From the NCBI GenBank assembly GCA_938050045.1, contig CALLJS010000015.1, positions 1-35,991 of the forward strand: a stretch of 35,991 bases of DNA. The letters run 5' to 3'. This DNA is from an uncultured Sphingomonadaceae bacterium. GTDB taxonomy: Bacteria; Pseudomonadota; Alphaproteobacteria; Sphingomonadales; Sphingomonadaceae. The notes beneath the pieces are model-generated. The model was given only the letters and a program-made list of their open reading frames with translations, was not told where the DNA came from and ran no database searches. Positions 7,799 to 15,985 of the stretch are shown one piece after another; within the stretch, counting starts at the first letter, position 1, and the number at the start of each line of letters is the position of its first letter. The translations under genes were made by a program, and so were the position numbers.

Positions 7799-8428
7799 AT
7801 GTATCCTAGCACCATTAAAAAACACCGTATCGCCGATTTCATCGTTCATTTGATCGGCTTGGCCGCCACTATCATTGGCGGGACGGCGTTGCTGCTGAAC
7901 ATTTCCGCGATACAATCGCCATCGGTTGTGATTGCCGTTGCAATTTATTTGCCTTGTGTTGCCATTTCTTTTTTGGCGTCATTGGCCTATCATTTTTTGC
8001 CGCAGCATCACTGGAGGCAAAGATTGCGCCGTATTGACCATGCGGCGATATACCCCTTTATCGCAGGAACATTCGCGCCGTTACTAATCTATATTGGAAC
8101 CGATTATTCGCGCTATATATTGATTGCGGTTTGGGCGTTAGCAATACCCGCATTGCTTTATAAAATTTTTGGCAATCAGATCGAACCCAAATGGTCATTA
8201 TGGTCTTATATAGGATTGGGATCGATGGGGCTTATTGCTATGCCAGACTTTATCGACTATTTATCGCATGGTGCGCTTATCGCCATTTGTTGCGGCGGGT
8301 TATTTTATGTAATTGGGACGATATTCTATAGTAGTAAAACGATGGCATATCGCTATGCGACTTGGCATTTCTTTGGCTTTTTGGGCGGCGCATCCTTTTT
8401 CACCGCGATATGGCTAAGCTTGGTTTAA
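7799..8428 (+). CDS. Hemolysin III / TrhA family membrane protein
   Basis: Seven-helix membrane protein of the HlyIII/TrhA (PAQR-related) family, about 209 aa. The family signatures appear in order: the first His (ADFIVHLIG, helix 1), the SLAYHF segment and IDHAAIYPFIAGTFAPL with its conserved Asp and His, and a C-terminal WHFFGFLGG. Members usually carry a second His about 10 residues after this last one; here that position is Phe, so one putative metal ligand seems to be missing. The frame extends to a TTG at 7781, but the ATG at 7799 gives the family-typical N-terminus. It converges on the next gene with only 2 bp between. Confidence 0.85.
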   Translation: MYPSTIKKHRIADFIVHLIGLAATIIGGTALLLNISAIQSPSVVIAVAIYLPCVAISFLASLAYHFLPQHHWRQRLRRIDHAAIYPFIAGTFAPLLIYIGTDYSRYILIAVWALAIPALLYKIFGNQIEPKWSLWSYIGLGSMGLIAMPDFIDYLSHGALIAICCGGLFYVIGTIFYSSKTMAYRYATWHFFGFLGGASFFTAIWLSLV

Positions 8429-8430
8429 GC

Positions 8431-8964
8431 TCATTTCCATTCTTTACCGTCTAACGCTTTTGTAATCTTCTCTAGTGAAATATCATCAGATAAAAATATG
8501 TCGGGGATAGTATCATATTTATCTGCCTCGGATTTCCCTAAATCAAAATAGCGATGCCCTTGGATGCCTCCGTCTGAGATTTTCTTATAATTGGTTGGTA
8601 AAAATTTCTCGACTATTGAAAAGCGAATAACTTCATTTTTGAGATCATAATAATCAGTTGATTTTACGAGCTCACTGATTCTTTTTTTCCATTCCTCTTT
8701 GATCGGAATAAGTTCATTATTATTCCAACCTAAAGCAAAGTTTTCTAAAATCTCGACTTCATAATTACTATTCACTCTTACTAGACATATTGCTTGAACC
8801 TCACCAATATGCCCAACTTTTTTATCTTTATATAAACCTAAATAACGGCATGGTATTTTGGAACGGTTGGGTTGATCATGATAAAGATCATATAAAATAT
8901 TATTCTGATAATATTCGGTACTATGATTTACTATGTCGACACCGTTCGCTGCAATAGATGACAT
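8431..8964 (-). CDS. Hypothetical protein, up to 177 aa, overlapping DUF2256 gene
   Basis: A+T-rich gene with no signal peptide or membrane helix; the protein is Lys-, Glu- and Asp-rich and looks like a soluble cytoplasmic protein. It contains [19 protein letters not shown] near residues 38-56. The only ATG in frame is at 8964, which lies inside the DUF2256 gene in another frame, giving a 44-bp overlap; the first 15 residues are thus just the alternative reading of DUF2256 DNA. Either translation starts there or the true N-terminus was lost. Composition differs from the neighbours, suggesting insertion next to DUF2256. Function unknown. Confidence 0.5.
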   Translation of the reverse strand: MSSIAANGVDIVNHSTEYYQNNILYDLYHDQPNRSKIPCRYLGLYKDKKVGHIGEVQAICLVRVNSNYEVEILENFALGWNNNELIPIKEEWKKRISELVKSTDYYDLKNEVIRFSIVEKFLPTNYKKISDGGIQGHRYFDLGKSEADKYDTIPDIFLSDDISLEKITKALDGKEWK

Positions 8965-9058
8965 TGTCCCAATCGCGCGCCCATTTTTTGCGCCAATTGA
9001 ACGGACGTTCGCACACGGGACACGTCTTGCTGGACAGGTTTGATTTTTTATGCGCCAT
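8921..9058 (-). CDS. DUF2256 domain-containing protein, 45 aa
   Basis: Short gene giving a protein that matches the DUF2256 pattern: MAHKKSNL, then [14 protein letters not shown], a WDNV segment and YCSERCR. The four cysteines (CxxC ... CxxxC) make a compact zinc-ribbon-like module with a basic, Trp-rich centre. Length is typical for the family, whose function is not known. It begins 25 bp after the stop of the FKBP gene on the same strand, so the two are probably cotranscribed. Its last 44 bases overlap the start of the next ORF. Confidence 0.85.
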   Translation of the reverse strand: MAHKKSNLSSKTCPVCERPFNWRKKWARDWDNVIYCSERCRHSKS

Positions 9059-9083
9059 TACAATTAGCGTATGTCAGGATAAT

Positions 9084-9743
9084 TTATTGGCCGCCGCGTA
9101 GCTGTGCTTCCAATTGTGCTTGGAGCTCAGGAGGAAGACCTTGGGGGGCTCCGCCTGATGCTGCCCCTTGCGGGCCGCCCTGTAATTGTTCGGCTTGTTT
9201 GCGAAATTCTTCAACTTCGGCTTGGGTTCTGAAATCGAGTAAATTGACTTCAAAGATGAGCACAGAACCACCTGGAATAGCGACTTCACCCGTTTGCGGG
9301 TTGGTTTGATCGTCTGGGCCATAGCCCAAATCTGATGGAATCCAGATTTTATATTCGCCGCCTTTTTGCATTTTTTGCAAAGCTTCGGCAAAACCAGGGA
9401 CCACTTGTCCAACAGGAAATGGCGCTTGCGGGGCTTCATCAAAAACAGTGCCATCGATTAACATGCCTTTGTAGCCAACAAGGGCTATATCTGTGGGTGT
9501 AGGGGATGCACCTTCGCCAGCTTTAATGGTTTGAAATTGCAAACCGCTCTCTGTGGTTTCAACGCCGTCATTCTTGGCATTTTTAGCTAAGAATACATCG
9601 GATGATTGAAATTTATCGTTGATGTTAGAAACACCGACATAGGCCAAAGCTGCTGAGCTTATTGCAAGAAGTATAATACCAATCCATAATTTGATGAGCG
9701 TGCCTTTGGCTATTGGGCGAATGGGAACGGTTGTGACTGACAT
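9084..9743 (-). CDS. FKBP-type peptidyl-prolyl cis-trans isomerase, membrane-anchored
   Basis: Residues about 14-37 form one N-terminal transmembrane helix, which should tether the protein to the inner membrane with the enzyme domain in the periplasm. The FKBP domain (about 65-172) has the usual markers: a GYKGMLIDGTVFDEA strand-turn, PFPVGQVVPGFAEAL, KIWIPSDLGYG and a final IFEVNLLDF. It likely helps fold exported proteins. The C-terminus (about 173-219) is a Gln/Gly/Pro-rich, probably disordered tail. AAAAGG ribosome site 8 bases before ATG 9743. Followed by DUF2256. Confidence 0.93.
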   Translation of the reverse strand: MSVTTVPIRPIAKGTLIKLWIGIILLAISSAALAYVGVSNINDKFQSSDVFLAKNAKNDGVETTESGLQFQTIKAGEGASPTPTDIALVGYKGMLIDGTVFDEAPQAPFPVGQVVPGFAEALQKMQKGGEYKIWIPSDLGYGPDDQTNPQTGEVAIPGGSVLIFEVNLLDFRTQAEVEEFRKQAEQLQGGPQGAASGGAPQGLPPELQAQLEAQLRGGQ

Positions 9744-9842
9744 ATGGATACCTTTTTAAAATCAGAAATGATTTAACATCGATGGTTTAGAAGGCTTATT
9801 GATTATATTGCCATAAAAATAAAGATAAAATGGTGATTTGGC

Positions 9843-9870
9843 AAAAAAAGAGCGCCAACAACGGGCGCTC
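9843..9870 (-). terminator. Rho-independent terminator of rpsU
   Basis: On the minus strand GAGCGCC, a 7-base loop and GGCGCTC form a perfect 7-bp G+C-rich stem followed by seven Ts. It lies about 100 bp after the rpsU stop. Confidence 0.9.
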
Positions 9871-9971
9871 GCTTTTCATATTACATCAAATTAGGCATTT
9901 AATATCGAATAGGTCTTTAATATCAGCTCGATAAATATCAGTTAGCAATGCCATCTGTGATATTTTGACAG

Positions 9972-10184
9972 TTACGCAGGTTTTACGCCATCGCGTTCCA
10001 TGCGCTTACGCTCTAATTTACGCGCGCGGCGAACGGCAGCAGCTTTTTCACGGGCACGTTTTTCGGATGGTTTTTCAAAGTGACGACGCAATTTCATTTC
10101 ACGATAAACGCCTTCGCGTTGTAATTTTTTCTTCAGCGCACGCAGCGCTTGGTCAACATTATTATCGCGTACTAAAATTTGCAT
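9972..10184 (-). CDS. rpsU: 30S ribosomal protein S21
   Basis: 70-aa, strongly basic protein with the S21 signature: [20 protein letters not shown] at the start, then [20 protein letters not shown] and an Arg/Lys-rich tail. S21 binds the small ribosomal subunit near the anti-Shine-Dalgarno region and helps initiation. The frame extends upstream, but the conserved N-terminus and a GGAGTG ribosome site fix the start at 10184. It has its own terminator and a hairpin in its leader, so it is probably a single-gene transcript. Confidence 0.97.
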   Translation of the reverse strand: MQILVRDNNVDQALRALKKKLQREGVYREMKLRRHFEKPSEKRAREKAAAVRRARKLERKRMERDGVKPA

Positions 10185-10232
10185 ATAGATTACACTCCGA
10201 ATTCTGTGATATATTTGTCTAAATGGCTTAGG

Positions 10233-10267
10233 CAAACAAAAATAGCCGCATCGCTGCGGCATGTTTG
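10233..10267 (-). promoter_or_regulatory. Terminator-like hairpin in the rpsU leader
   Basis: GCCGCA-TCGC-TGCGGC (10245-10260) is a perfect 6-bp stem with a tetraloop. Outer CAAACA/TGTTTG segments (10233-10238, 10262-10267) can extend it. On the minus strand it is followed by TATTTTTGTTTG, as in an intrinsic terminator. No minus-strand gene ends here, and rpsU starts about 50 bp further on, so it may be an attenuator of rpsU. Confidence 0.55.
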
Positions 10268-10576
10268 TCGGTGCATTAGACTTGCTTTGTAAATAATTCA
10301 AGAAGATAAAGCAATATTCGTTACATTCGCATAAAATAGAGCGGTTTTAGCCGTTAATAGGCTTTTTTTTAGCCAGCTTTCCGCTAATTGATAGGCTGTT
10401 TTAGCGCAAAAAGCGAATCTATCCATTTTAGCGCGATTCTAAAAATTCTTTTGATTGTGCTTTTTAAGCAATATATGCATTTTCTATAATGCTTGCGATA
10501 TTCTATATTATTGCCCATATTGTTCTCTCTATGAAAGGGCAAAGCAATAACAAAATTCACCGTCAATGATCGCCCT

Positions 10577-11116
10577 GTGCAATATATTATGAATCCTGAA
10601 ACACCGCTTTTGTGGGCGCTGCGCGATGCATCTAATCTAACAGGTACAAAATTTGGATGCGGTGATGGGGATTGCGGGGCTTGTATGGTGGAAATCGATG
10701 GCGAAGCCATTCGCTCTTGCCTTGTGACTATTAGCGAAGTCGAAGGCCGGTTTGTCCGCACGATAGAGGGTTTGAGCAATGATCGATCGCACCCTTTGCA
10801 ACAATCTTTTGTAGCGGCTAATGTCCCACAATGCGGGTTTTGCACCCCTGGTTTCATCATGGCGGCATCAGCATTATTGCGCAAAAACCCAAACCCTAGC
10901 GATAAAGATATTGATGAAGCGATTACCAATATCTGCCGCTGCGGGGGGTATAATGCCATGCGCGGTGCGATAAAGAGAGCGGGCCGTGTGATGCGAAAAT
11001 TGGAAACTATTTCGGCTGCGCCGCCGCCTGGTATCACACCCGAAGATGCGGCCAAAGCAGTGCCATCGCTCAATGATGGAAAAGCCCGCAATAGCGAAAA
11101 AGAGGCTAATCAGTAG
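10577..11116 (+). CDS. [2Fe-2S]-binding subunit of a xanthine dehydrogenase-type hydroxylase
   Basis: Small iron-sulfur subunit of the molybdenum hydroxylase family (CoxS/IorA type). Cluster ligands C28, C33, C36 and C48 of the ferredoxin-like domain and C86, C89, C120 and C122 of the four-helix domain are all present (numbered from GTG 10577). The first beta strand, expected as TKFTVNDRPVQ, is encoded upstream in the same frame (10547-10576), but no start codon precedes it before a stop at 10532-10534. An ATG at 10531 sits one frame off, so a one-base indel at the start is likely, or an unusual start is used. A Pro/Ala-rich tail of about 30 residues is extra. No molybdopterin subunit gene lies nearby. 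Confidence 0.8.
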   Translation: MQYIMNPETPLLWALRDASNLTGTKFGCGDGDCGACMVEIDGEAIRSCLVTISEVEGRFVRTIEGLSNDRSHPLQQSFVAANVPQCGFCTPGFIMAASALLRKNPNPSDKDIDEAITNICRCGGYNAMRGAIKRAGRVMRKLETISAAPPPGITPEDAAKAVPSLNDGKARNSEKEANQ

Positions 11117-11120
11117 GCAC

Positions 11121-11708
11121 TTAGCTCTCTAATTCCAAATCCCAATAGAGCCAATCACGCCATGTTTCATGTAAATGGTTGGGCGGGAAAGCGCGGCCAC
11201 AATCTTGAAGCTGCCAATTGGTTGGTTTAATCGGTTTTTTGGCTAATTGCATATGCGCTTGCTTTGGGTTGCGCCCGCCTTTTTTGAGATTGCATTTCAG
11301 GCAAGCCGCCGCCACATTTTCCCAGCTCGTGATGCCGCCAGCGCGGCGCGGGATGACATGGTCAAACGTCAGATTTTCGGGCGAGCCGCAATATTGGCAC
11401 TGAAACCGATCGCGCAAAAATAGATTGAAACGGGTAAAAGCAGGATATTCACTCGGCTTTACATATTGTTTGAGCGCAATGACCGATGGAATTTGCATAT
11501 CAAGGCTGGGGCTATGCACTTGTCTGTCATAGCTTTCAATCACATCGACTTTCTCTAAAAACACCGCTTTAATAGCGGTTTGCCAAGGCCAAAGGCTTAG
11601 CGGATAATAGCTTAAAGGTGTATAATCAGCATTGAGGACAAGCGCAGGGCAGCTTTCTGGGTGGCTCTCGCTTTCATCATAATCAAGCGTTTCTGCCTCA
11701 AGCAACAT
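11121..11708 (-). CDS. HNH endonuclease
   Basis: 195-aa protein of the stand-alone HNH group common in alphaproteobacteria. The nuclease core spans about residues 95-140: RDRFQCQYCG, then LTFDHVIPRRAGG and WENVAAACLKCNLKKGGR. This gives the two CxxC zinc-knuckle pairs (CQYC and CLKC) and the DH of the active site. The N-terminal part contains ALVLNADYTPLSYYPLS, typical of this group. Its cellular role is not established. It converges with the [2Fe-2S] gene, with only 4 bp between. Confidence 0.92.
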   Translation of the reverse strand: MLLEAETLDYDESESHPESCPALVLNADYTPLSYYPLSLWPWQTAIKAVFLEKVDVIESYDRQVHSPSLDMQIPSVIALKQYVKPSEYPAFTRFNLFLRDRFQCQYCGSPENLTFDHVIPRRAGGITSWENVAAACLKCNLKKGGRNPKQAHMQLAKKPIKPTNWQLQDCGRAFPPNHLHETWRDWLYWDLELES

Positions 11709-11834
11709 TTCTCTCTCCTTCTTTCAATATTGCCCCAGCAAGAGTAAGCGGCAAATGGCGACAATGATATATTCTAATCTCTTCAGCCGACATAATTTCT
11801 ATCAAATGGTTTGATAGCATCACAAACTATCCTA

Positions 11835-12764
11835 ATGAATAATAATATGACGTCAAATAGCGATATGAAAAATATGGATATAAATGCACTTATCGAGCCA
11901 TTCGATATTGGTGATGCGCCTAATGTTCGCACCCGATTTGCGCCAAGCCCCAATGGATTTTTGCACCAAGGACATGCTCTATCGGCTTTGCTAAATAGGC
12001 AATTTGCGCATCATCATGATGGCACTTTCATGCTGCGGATAGAGGATATTGATGCCACGCGCAGCCGCCAAGAATATTGCGATTCTATTATCAATGATTT
12101 GACGTGGCTAGGGTTGGTTTGGGATGGCGCGGTCATTTATCAATCCTCTCGAATCGAATCCTATAAAGCGGCTTTTGATGCCTTAAAGGCGCAAGACTTA
12201 TTATATCCTTGTTTTTGTTCGCGCAGTGATATTGCCGCTGCGCTTGTTGCCAAGCCTGTTCAACATGGCCCCGACGGCCCGCATTATCCAGGAACTTGCC
12301 GCACGCTAAAAAATAGCGCGCACCGTATGGAAAATGAAGCCCATGCATGGCGATTAGATATGAGCAAGATAGTGCAAAACTTACCTTTGCTGACTTGGCA
12401 TGATATGGAACATGGAGAGCAAATTGCCGATGCTTCAATCTTTGGTGATGTGGTGATTTGGCGCAAAGATGCCCCCGCGAGCTATCATTTGGCTGCAACT
12501 TGCGATGATGCGGCGGATAGAATCAGCCATGTCATTCGGGGCATGGATCTATTTGCCTATAGCGCGGTACATAGAGTATTGCAGCATATGTTAAATCTGC
12601 CTAGCCCGCACTATTGGCATCATAGATTGTTGACAGATCCAAATGGTGAGAAATTATCGAAAAGCAGGGATTCGTTCGCGCTTATGCAGAAACGGAAATT
12701 GGGAGTATTACCCAAAGAAATTCTTAAATTTACGCAATATAATAAAATCAGCACTAGAATTTAA
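11835..12764 (+). CDS. gluQ: Glutamyl-Q tRNA(Asp) synthetase
   Basis: A truncated GluRS paralogue that attaches glutamate to the queuosine base of tRNA(Asp). It has the catalytic Rossmann fold but no anticodon-binding domain, as the length (about 309 aa) shows. Visible are RTRFAPSPNGFLHQGHALSA with the HIGH-like HQGH, the LRIEDIDATRS segment, zinc ligands in YPCFCSR with a later YPGTC, and the KMSKS-like EKLSKSRDS. The start is uncertain: ATG at 11835, 11847, 11865 or 11874 all fit, and none has a good ribosome site; TTG 11811 is also in frame. Homology begins near residue 30. Monocistronic or first of the 11835-15976 run. Confidence 0.93.
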   Translation: MNNNMTSNSDMKNMDINALIEPFDIGDAPNVRTRFAPSPNGFLHQGHALSALLNRQFAHHHDGTFMLRIEDIDATRSRQEYCDSIINDLTWLGLVWDGAVIYQSSRIESYKAAFDALKAQDLLYPCFCSRSDIAAALVAKPVQHGPDGPHYPGTCRTLKNSAHRMENEAHAWRLDMSKIVQNLPLLTWHDMEHGEQIADASIFGDVVIWRKDAPASYHLAATCDDAADRISHVIRGMDLFAYSAVHRVLQHMLNLPSPHYWHHRLLTDPNGEKLSKSRDSFALMQKRKLGVLPKEILKFTQYNKISTRI

Positions 12765-12836
12765 TAATATAATGCCTATTTTAGCCGCATCATTGCACGG
12801 CTATTGGGCGGTGTAATATGATGCTTAGGAGCAGTC

Positions 12837-13064
12837 ATGGGATATATCGTTACCATTGCCATTATATTAGCCATCGCTTTGGTGGTATTTGCGCTTGTCA
12901 AAGGATTGGTTGCATTCGCCAATATGAAACCAAATGACGTTGATGAAAATGGTGTTCCCAAATCATTGAGAGTGCAAAATAAGATGATGTTTGCGCGCGT
13001 TAAATGGCAAGCAATCGCGGTTATATTGCTGGCGCTCCTCATGATAATCGCGAATGCAGGTTAA
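12837..13064 (+). CDS. HIG1-domain / twin-transmembrane small protein, 75 aa
   Basis: Two transmembrane helices (about residues 3-26 and 54-73) joined by a polar loop. The second half, QNKMMFARVKWQAIAVILLA, matches the HIG1 (hypoxia-induced gene 1) pattern of an N-x-M-x-x-R-V-x-x-Q motif running into a helix. In alphaproteobacteria and mitochondria such proteins are tied to respiratory supercomplexes, and in alphaproteobacteria they often sit directly before the corrinoid adenosyltransferase gene, as here. Good AGGAG ribosome site before ATG 12837. Inner membrane. Confidence 0.8.
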   Translation: MGYIVTIAIILAIALVVFALVKGLVAFANMKPNDVDENGVPKSLRVQNKMMFARVKWQAIAVILLALLMIIANAG

Positions 13065-13103
13065 GCTGGATTATCGCGTCAAGCTGTTATAGTCTCTCAA
13101 CCA

Positions 13104-13706
13104 ATGGTGAAAATAAACAAAATTTATACGCGCACCGGCGATGATGGTACTAGCGGCCTTGTTGATGGTTCGCGCGTTGCAAAATTTGATAAGCGTATGC
13201 AGGCCATAGGCGATGTCGATGAATGCAATAGTGCATTGGGATTGGCTATCAATGCGATGCTGGTGCGCTCGGATTTTAGCGATATTTGCGCTTCATTGCG
13301 GACTATTCAAAATGATCTTTTTGATCTGGGGGCTGATATAGCAACGCCTGCTCAAGCGCATGAGAGCGGTGAGCCGGATTATACCCCCAGCGATAGGATA
13401 TTGCGCATTACGGCCGAGCGTACATCATGGTTAGAATCGCTGATTGATAATGCCAATGACGCGCTAGAGCCGCTTACAAGCTTTATATTGCCTGGCGGAA
13501 GTGCTGCATCTTCGGCGCTGCATCTGGCGCGCGCTGTTACGCGAAGGGCAGAACGTTCGATGGTTGCGGCGCATGATGAATATGCGTTAAACCCCGCCGC
13601 GCTGACCTATATTAACCGTCTGTCTGATCTATTATTTACGCTGTGCCGCGTCATGAATGATAAGGGCAAAGATGATATTTTGTGGATACCGGGAGGCGCG
13701 CGTTGA
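13104..13706 (+). CDS. Cob(I)yrinic acid a,c-diamide / corrinoid adenosyltransferase, PduO type
   Basis: Transfers the adenosyl group of ATP to cob(I)alamin to make adenosylcobalamin. The PduO/MMAB signature is clear: IYTRTGDDGTSGLVDGSRV at residues 7-25, then AIGDVDECNSALG. The C-terminal half has PGGSAASSALHLARAVTRRAER, the conserved Arg-rich helix, and the LFTLCRVMND end. At 200 aa it is full length. Starts 39 bp after the HIG1 gene; its stop overlaps the TTG start of egtB (TTGA), so the two are translationally coupled. Confidence 0.93.
   Translation: MVKINKIYTRTGDDGTSGLVDGSRVAKFDKRMQAIGDVDECNSALGLAINAMLVRSDFSDICASLRTIQNDLFDLGADIATPAQAHESGEPDYTPSDRILRITAERTSWLESLIDNANDALEPLTSFILPGGSAASSALHLARAVTRRAERSMVAAHDEYALNPAALTYINRLSDLLFTLCRVMNDKGKDDILWIPGGAR
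13691..13696 (+). promoter_or_regulatory. Shine-Dalgarno site that fixes the egtB start
   Basis: GGGAGG inside the end of the adenosyltransferase gene, 6 bases before TTG 13703. It favours that TTG over the GTG at 13682, which would lie upstream of the site. Confidence 0.7.
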
Positions 13707-14980
13707 ATCAGCATCGTCAGATTATTTCCAATGCTGATAAGCTGTACAATAGATTTATGGATTGCCGTAAATTGAGCGAAGCTCTGTGCGCTCCGCTCAG
13801 CGATGCGGATGCTACGGTGCAATCGATGGAAGATGCTTCACCCGCTAAATGGCATTTAGCGCACACCAGTTGGTTCTTTGAAACGTTCATTCTGCGCGAT
13901 ATTTCCGATTATAGCCTATATGATGATGATTATCCCTATTTGTTCAACAGCTATTATGAGGCAGAGGGTAAACGCCATAGCCGCGATGCACGTGGCCTCA
14001 TAACGCGCCCTTCGCTGGATGAAATAAGCGAATATAGAAATTATGTGACGCGGGCTATTGCCGATAGATTTGGTGATTTGACTAAAAATGCGCTGCAATT
14101 GATAGAGCTTGGCATAAATCATGAGCAGCAGCATCAAGAATTGCTGCTCACCGATATATTGCACCTTTTGTCCTGCAACCCGCTTTACCCAGCATATAGG
14201 GCGGATAAGCCTGCAATCGCCCCAGCAACTCAACCCATCTCTTGGATGGAAGGCCCATCGGGTAAGTCTAGCATTGGCCATGATGGCGATGGTTTTGCTT
14301 TTGATTGCGAGGGGCCAGCCCATGATATTCTACTAGAGCCTTATGCCATAGCGGATCGCACTATTACCAATGGTGAATGGCTGAAATTTATTGAGACTGA
14401 TGGTTATAGCCAGCCAGAATATTGGCTCTCCGATGGTTGGGCTTGGGTGAATAAAGAAGATATTAAGGCTCCTTTATATTGGGTGAAGCGCGATGATGGT
14501 TGGTATGAATTTTCATTATATGGCCTGAATCCTCTCGACATTAACGCCCCTGCTTCGCATATCAGCCTCTACGAAGCCGATGCTTTTGCGAGCTGGGCGG
14601 CGCAAAATTTGAGAGGCTGTAGCGATGTTCGATTACCCACAGAAGGTGAATGGGAAGCTCTTGCTAATCAGCAATGCGATGCTTTGGAAGATTCGAAAAA
14701 AATATTCTCTACGCTTGAGGGCGATACTGATTTTTTTGATGAACGCTGGGATAGTAGCCGCTGGGAGTGGACAGGCAGCGCCTATCGACCCTATCCTAGA
14801 TTTAAGGCCATAGAGGGCGCGGTTGGCGAATATAATGGTAAATTTATGAGCGGACAATTTGTTCTAAAGGGTGGGAGTTGCGCAACGCCACGGGGGCATT
14901 TGCGCACCAGTTATCGTAATTTCTTTTACCCGCACCAAAGATGGCAATTTACGGGTCTAAGGCTTGCTAAATATTTATAA
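13703..14980 (+). CDS. egtB: Ergothioneine biosynthesis protein EgtB
   Basis: Non-heme iron sulfoxide synthase that joins trimethyl-histidine (hercynine) to a thiol donor and oxygen on the way to ergothioneine. The N-terminal DinB-like domain carries the iron ligands: a His in KWHLAHTSWFFE (H51 or H54) and H140 and H144 in NHEQQHQELLLTD. The C-terminal formylglycine-generating-enzyme-like domain shows TNGEWLKFIE, RLPTEGEWEAL and the diagnostic end RTSYRNFFYPHQRWQFTGLR. With the TTG start it is 425 aa, normal for the family. No egtA or egtC lies nearby, so the donor may be cysteine (inference). 15 bp before egtD. Confidence 0.95.
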   Translation: MNQHRQIISNADKLYNRFMDCRKLSEALCAPLSDADATVQSMEDASPAKWHLAHTSWFFETFILRDISDYSLYDDDYPYLFNSYYEAEGKRHSRDARGLITRPSLDEISEYRNYVTRAIADRFGDLTKNALQLIELGINHEQQHQELLLTDILHLLSCNPLYPAYRADKPAIAPATQPISWMEGPSGKSSIGHDGDGFAFDCEGPAHDILLEPYAIADRTITNGEWLKFIETDGYSQPEYWLSDGWAWVNKEDIKAPLYWVKRDDGWYEFSLYGLNPLDINAPASHISLYEADAFASWAAQNLRGCSDVRLPTEGEWEALANQQCDALEDSKKIFSTLEGDTDFFDERWDSSRWEWTGSAYRPYPRFKAIEGAVGEYNGKFMSGQFVLKGGSCATPRGHLRTSYRNFFYPHQRWQFTGLRLAKYL

Positions 14981-14995
14981 ATTCAAGGGCATATT

Positions 14996-15976
14996 ATGAC
15001 AATTTCAGCGACAAGCGCGTCTCATCACGATCGCGCAGTTGATCCACAATTTAAGCAAGATGTCCTAAATTGTTTCCGTTCTGAAAAACGAGCAATACCA
15101 GCGCGCTGGCTCTATGATTATGCAGGCTCAGAACTATTTGATGCCATTACGCAGCTACCCGAATATTATCCAACGCGCACAGAAACAGCATTGCTAAAAC
15201 AATGTTTGGATGAAGCCGCCGCCTTGATTGGCCCCGATCGCAATATTATCGAATTTGGTGCGGGCAGTGTGACTAAGACGCCGTTGCTGATAGAAGCTAC
15301 AAATCCTGCGCACTTCATTCCCATTGATATATCAGGGGATTTTTTGCGCTCATCGGTAGAAACGCTCAAAAAACTATTTCCACAACTGCCCATTCTTCCG
15401 ATTGAAGCCGACTTTATGGGCGCGGTCGCATTGCCCGATACGATAGGTAAATCTAATAATATTGGTTTTTTTCCAGGATCAACAATTGGCAATATGATCC
15501 CAATGGTGGCCACAGATTTATTGCGCTCTATGCGCTTTACGCTGGGTGATGATGCCATGTTGATGATTGGCTTTGACCGCATTAAGGACAAAGATGTGTT
15601 GGTCGCAGCCTATGATGATAGGGCAGGGGTGACGGCCAAATTCAATCTAAATTTGCTCACAAGAATTAAGCGCGAGTTGGCGTGTGATATTGATGCGGGC
15701 CAATTTCGTCATATAGCATTATGGAATGCATCAGAAAATCGTATTGAAATGCATTTAGAAGCGCAGAGCGATATGCAATTCACGATCAGCGGCGAAGTTT
15801 TTTCAATGGATAAAGGTGAGACTATCCATACAGAAAATAGCCATAAATATGGTATATCAGATGCCCAGACATTATTGCGCAGTGCTGGATGGACGCCGCT
15901 CGAAGCTTGGAGCGATAGAGATGATTATTTTTCTATCATTTTAGCGCAAGCCAAACCCATTCCATTCGCGCCATAA
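14996..15976 (+). CDS. egtD: L-histidine N(alpha)-methyltransferase EgtD
   Basis: SAM-dependent enzyme that trimethylates histidine to hercynine, the first step of ergothioneine synthesis. Family marks are RYLYD-like RWLYDYAGSELFDAIT with PEYYPTRTE at about residues 37-62, the SAM site EFGAGSVTKTPLLI, the IDISGDFL segment and FFPGSTIGNM. Length 326 aa is normal. AAGGG lies upstream of the ATG. With EgtB it completes the core of the pathway except the final C-S lyase, which is not in this window. Confidence 0.95.
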   Translation: MTISATSASHHDRAVDPQFKQDVLNCFRSEKRAIPARWLYDYAGSELFDAITQLPEYYPTRTETALLKQCLDEAAALIGPDRNIIEFGAGSVTKTPLLIEATNPAHFIPIDISGDFLRSSVETLKKLFPQLPILPIEADFMGAVALPDTIGKSNNIGFFPGSTIGNMIPMVATDLLRSMRFTLGDDAMLMIGFDRIKDKDVLVAAYDDRAGVTAKFNLNLLTRIKRELACDIDAGQFRHIALWNASENRIEMHLEAQSDMQFTISGEVFSMDKGETIHTENSHKYGISDAQTLLRSAGWTPLEAWSDRDDYFSIILAQAKPIPFAP

Positions 15977-15985
15977 AAACCCCCA

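Noticed and set aside
10384-11091. 235-aa minus-strand ORF opposite the [2Fe-2S] gene
   Set aside because: Antisense reading of a gene with all cluster motifs; composition is not protein-like.
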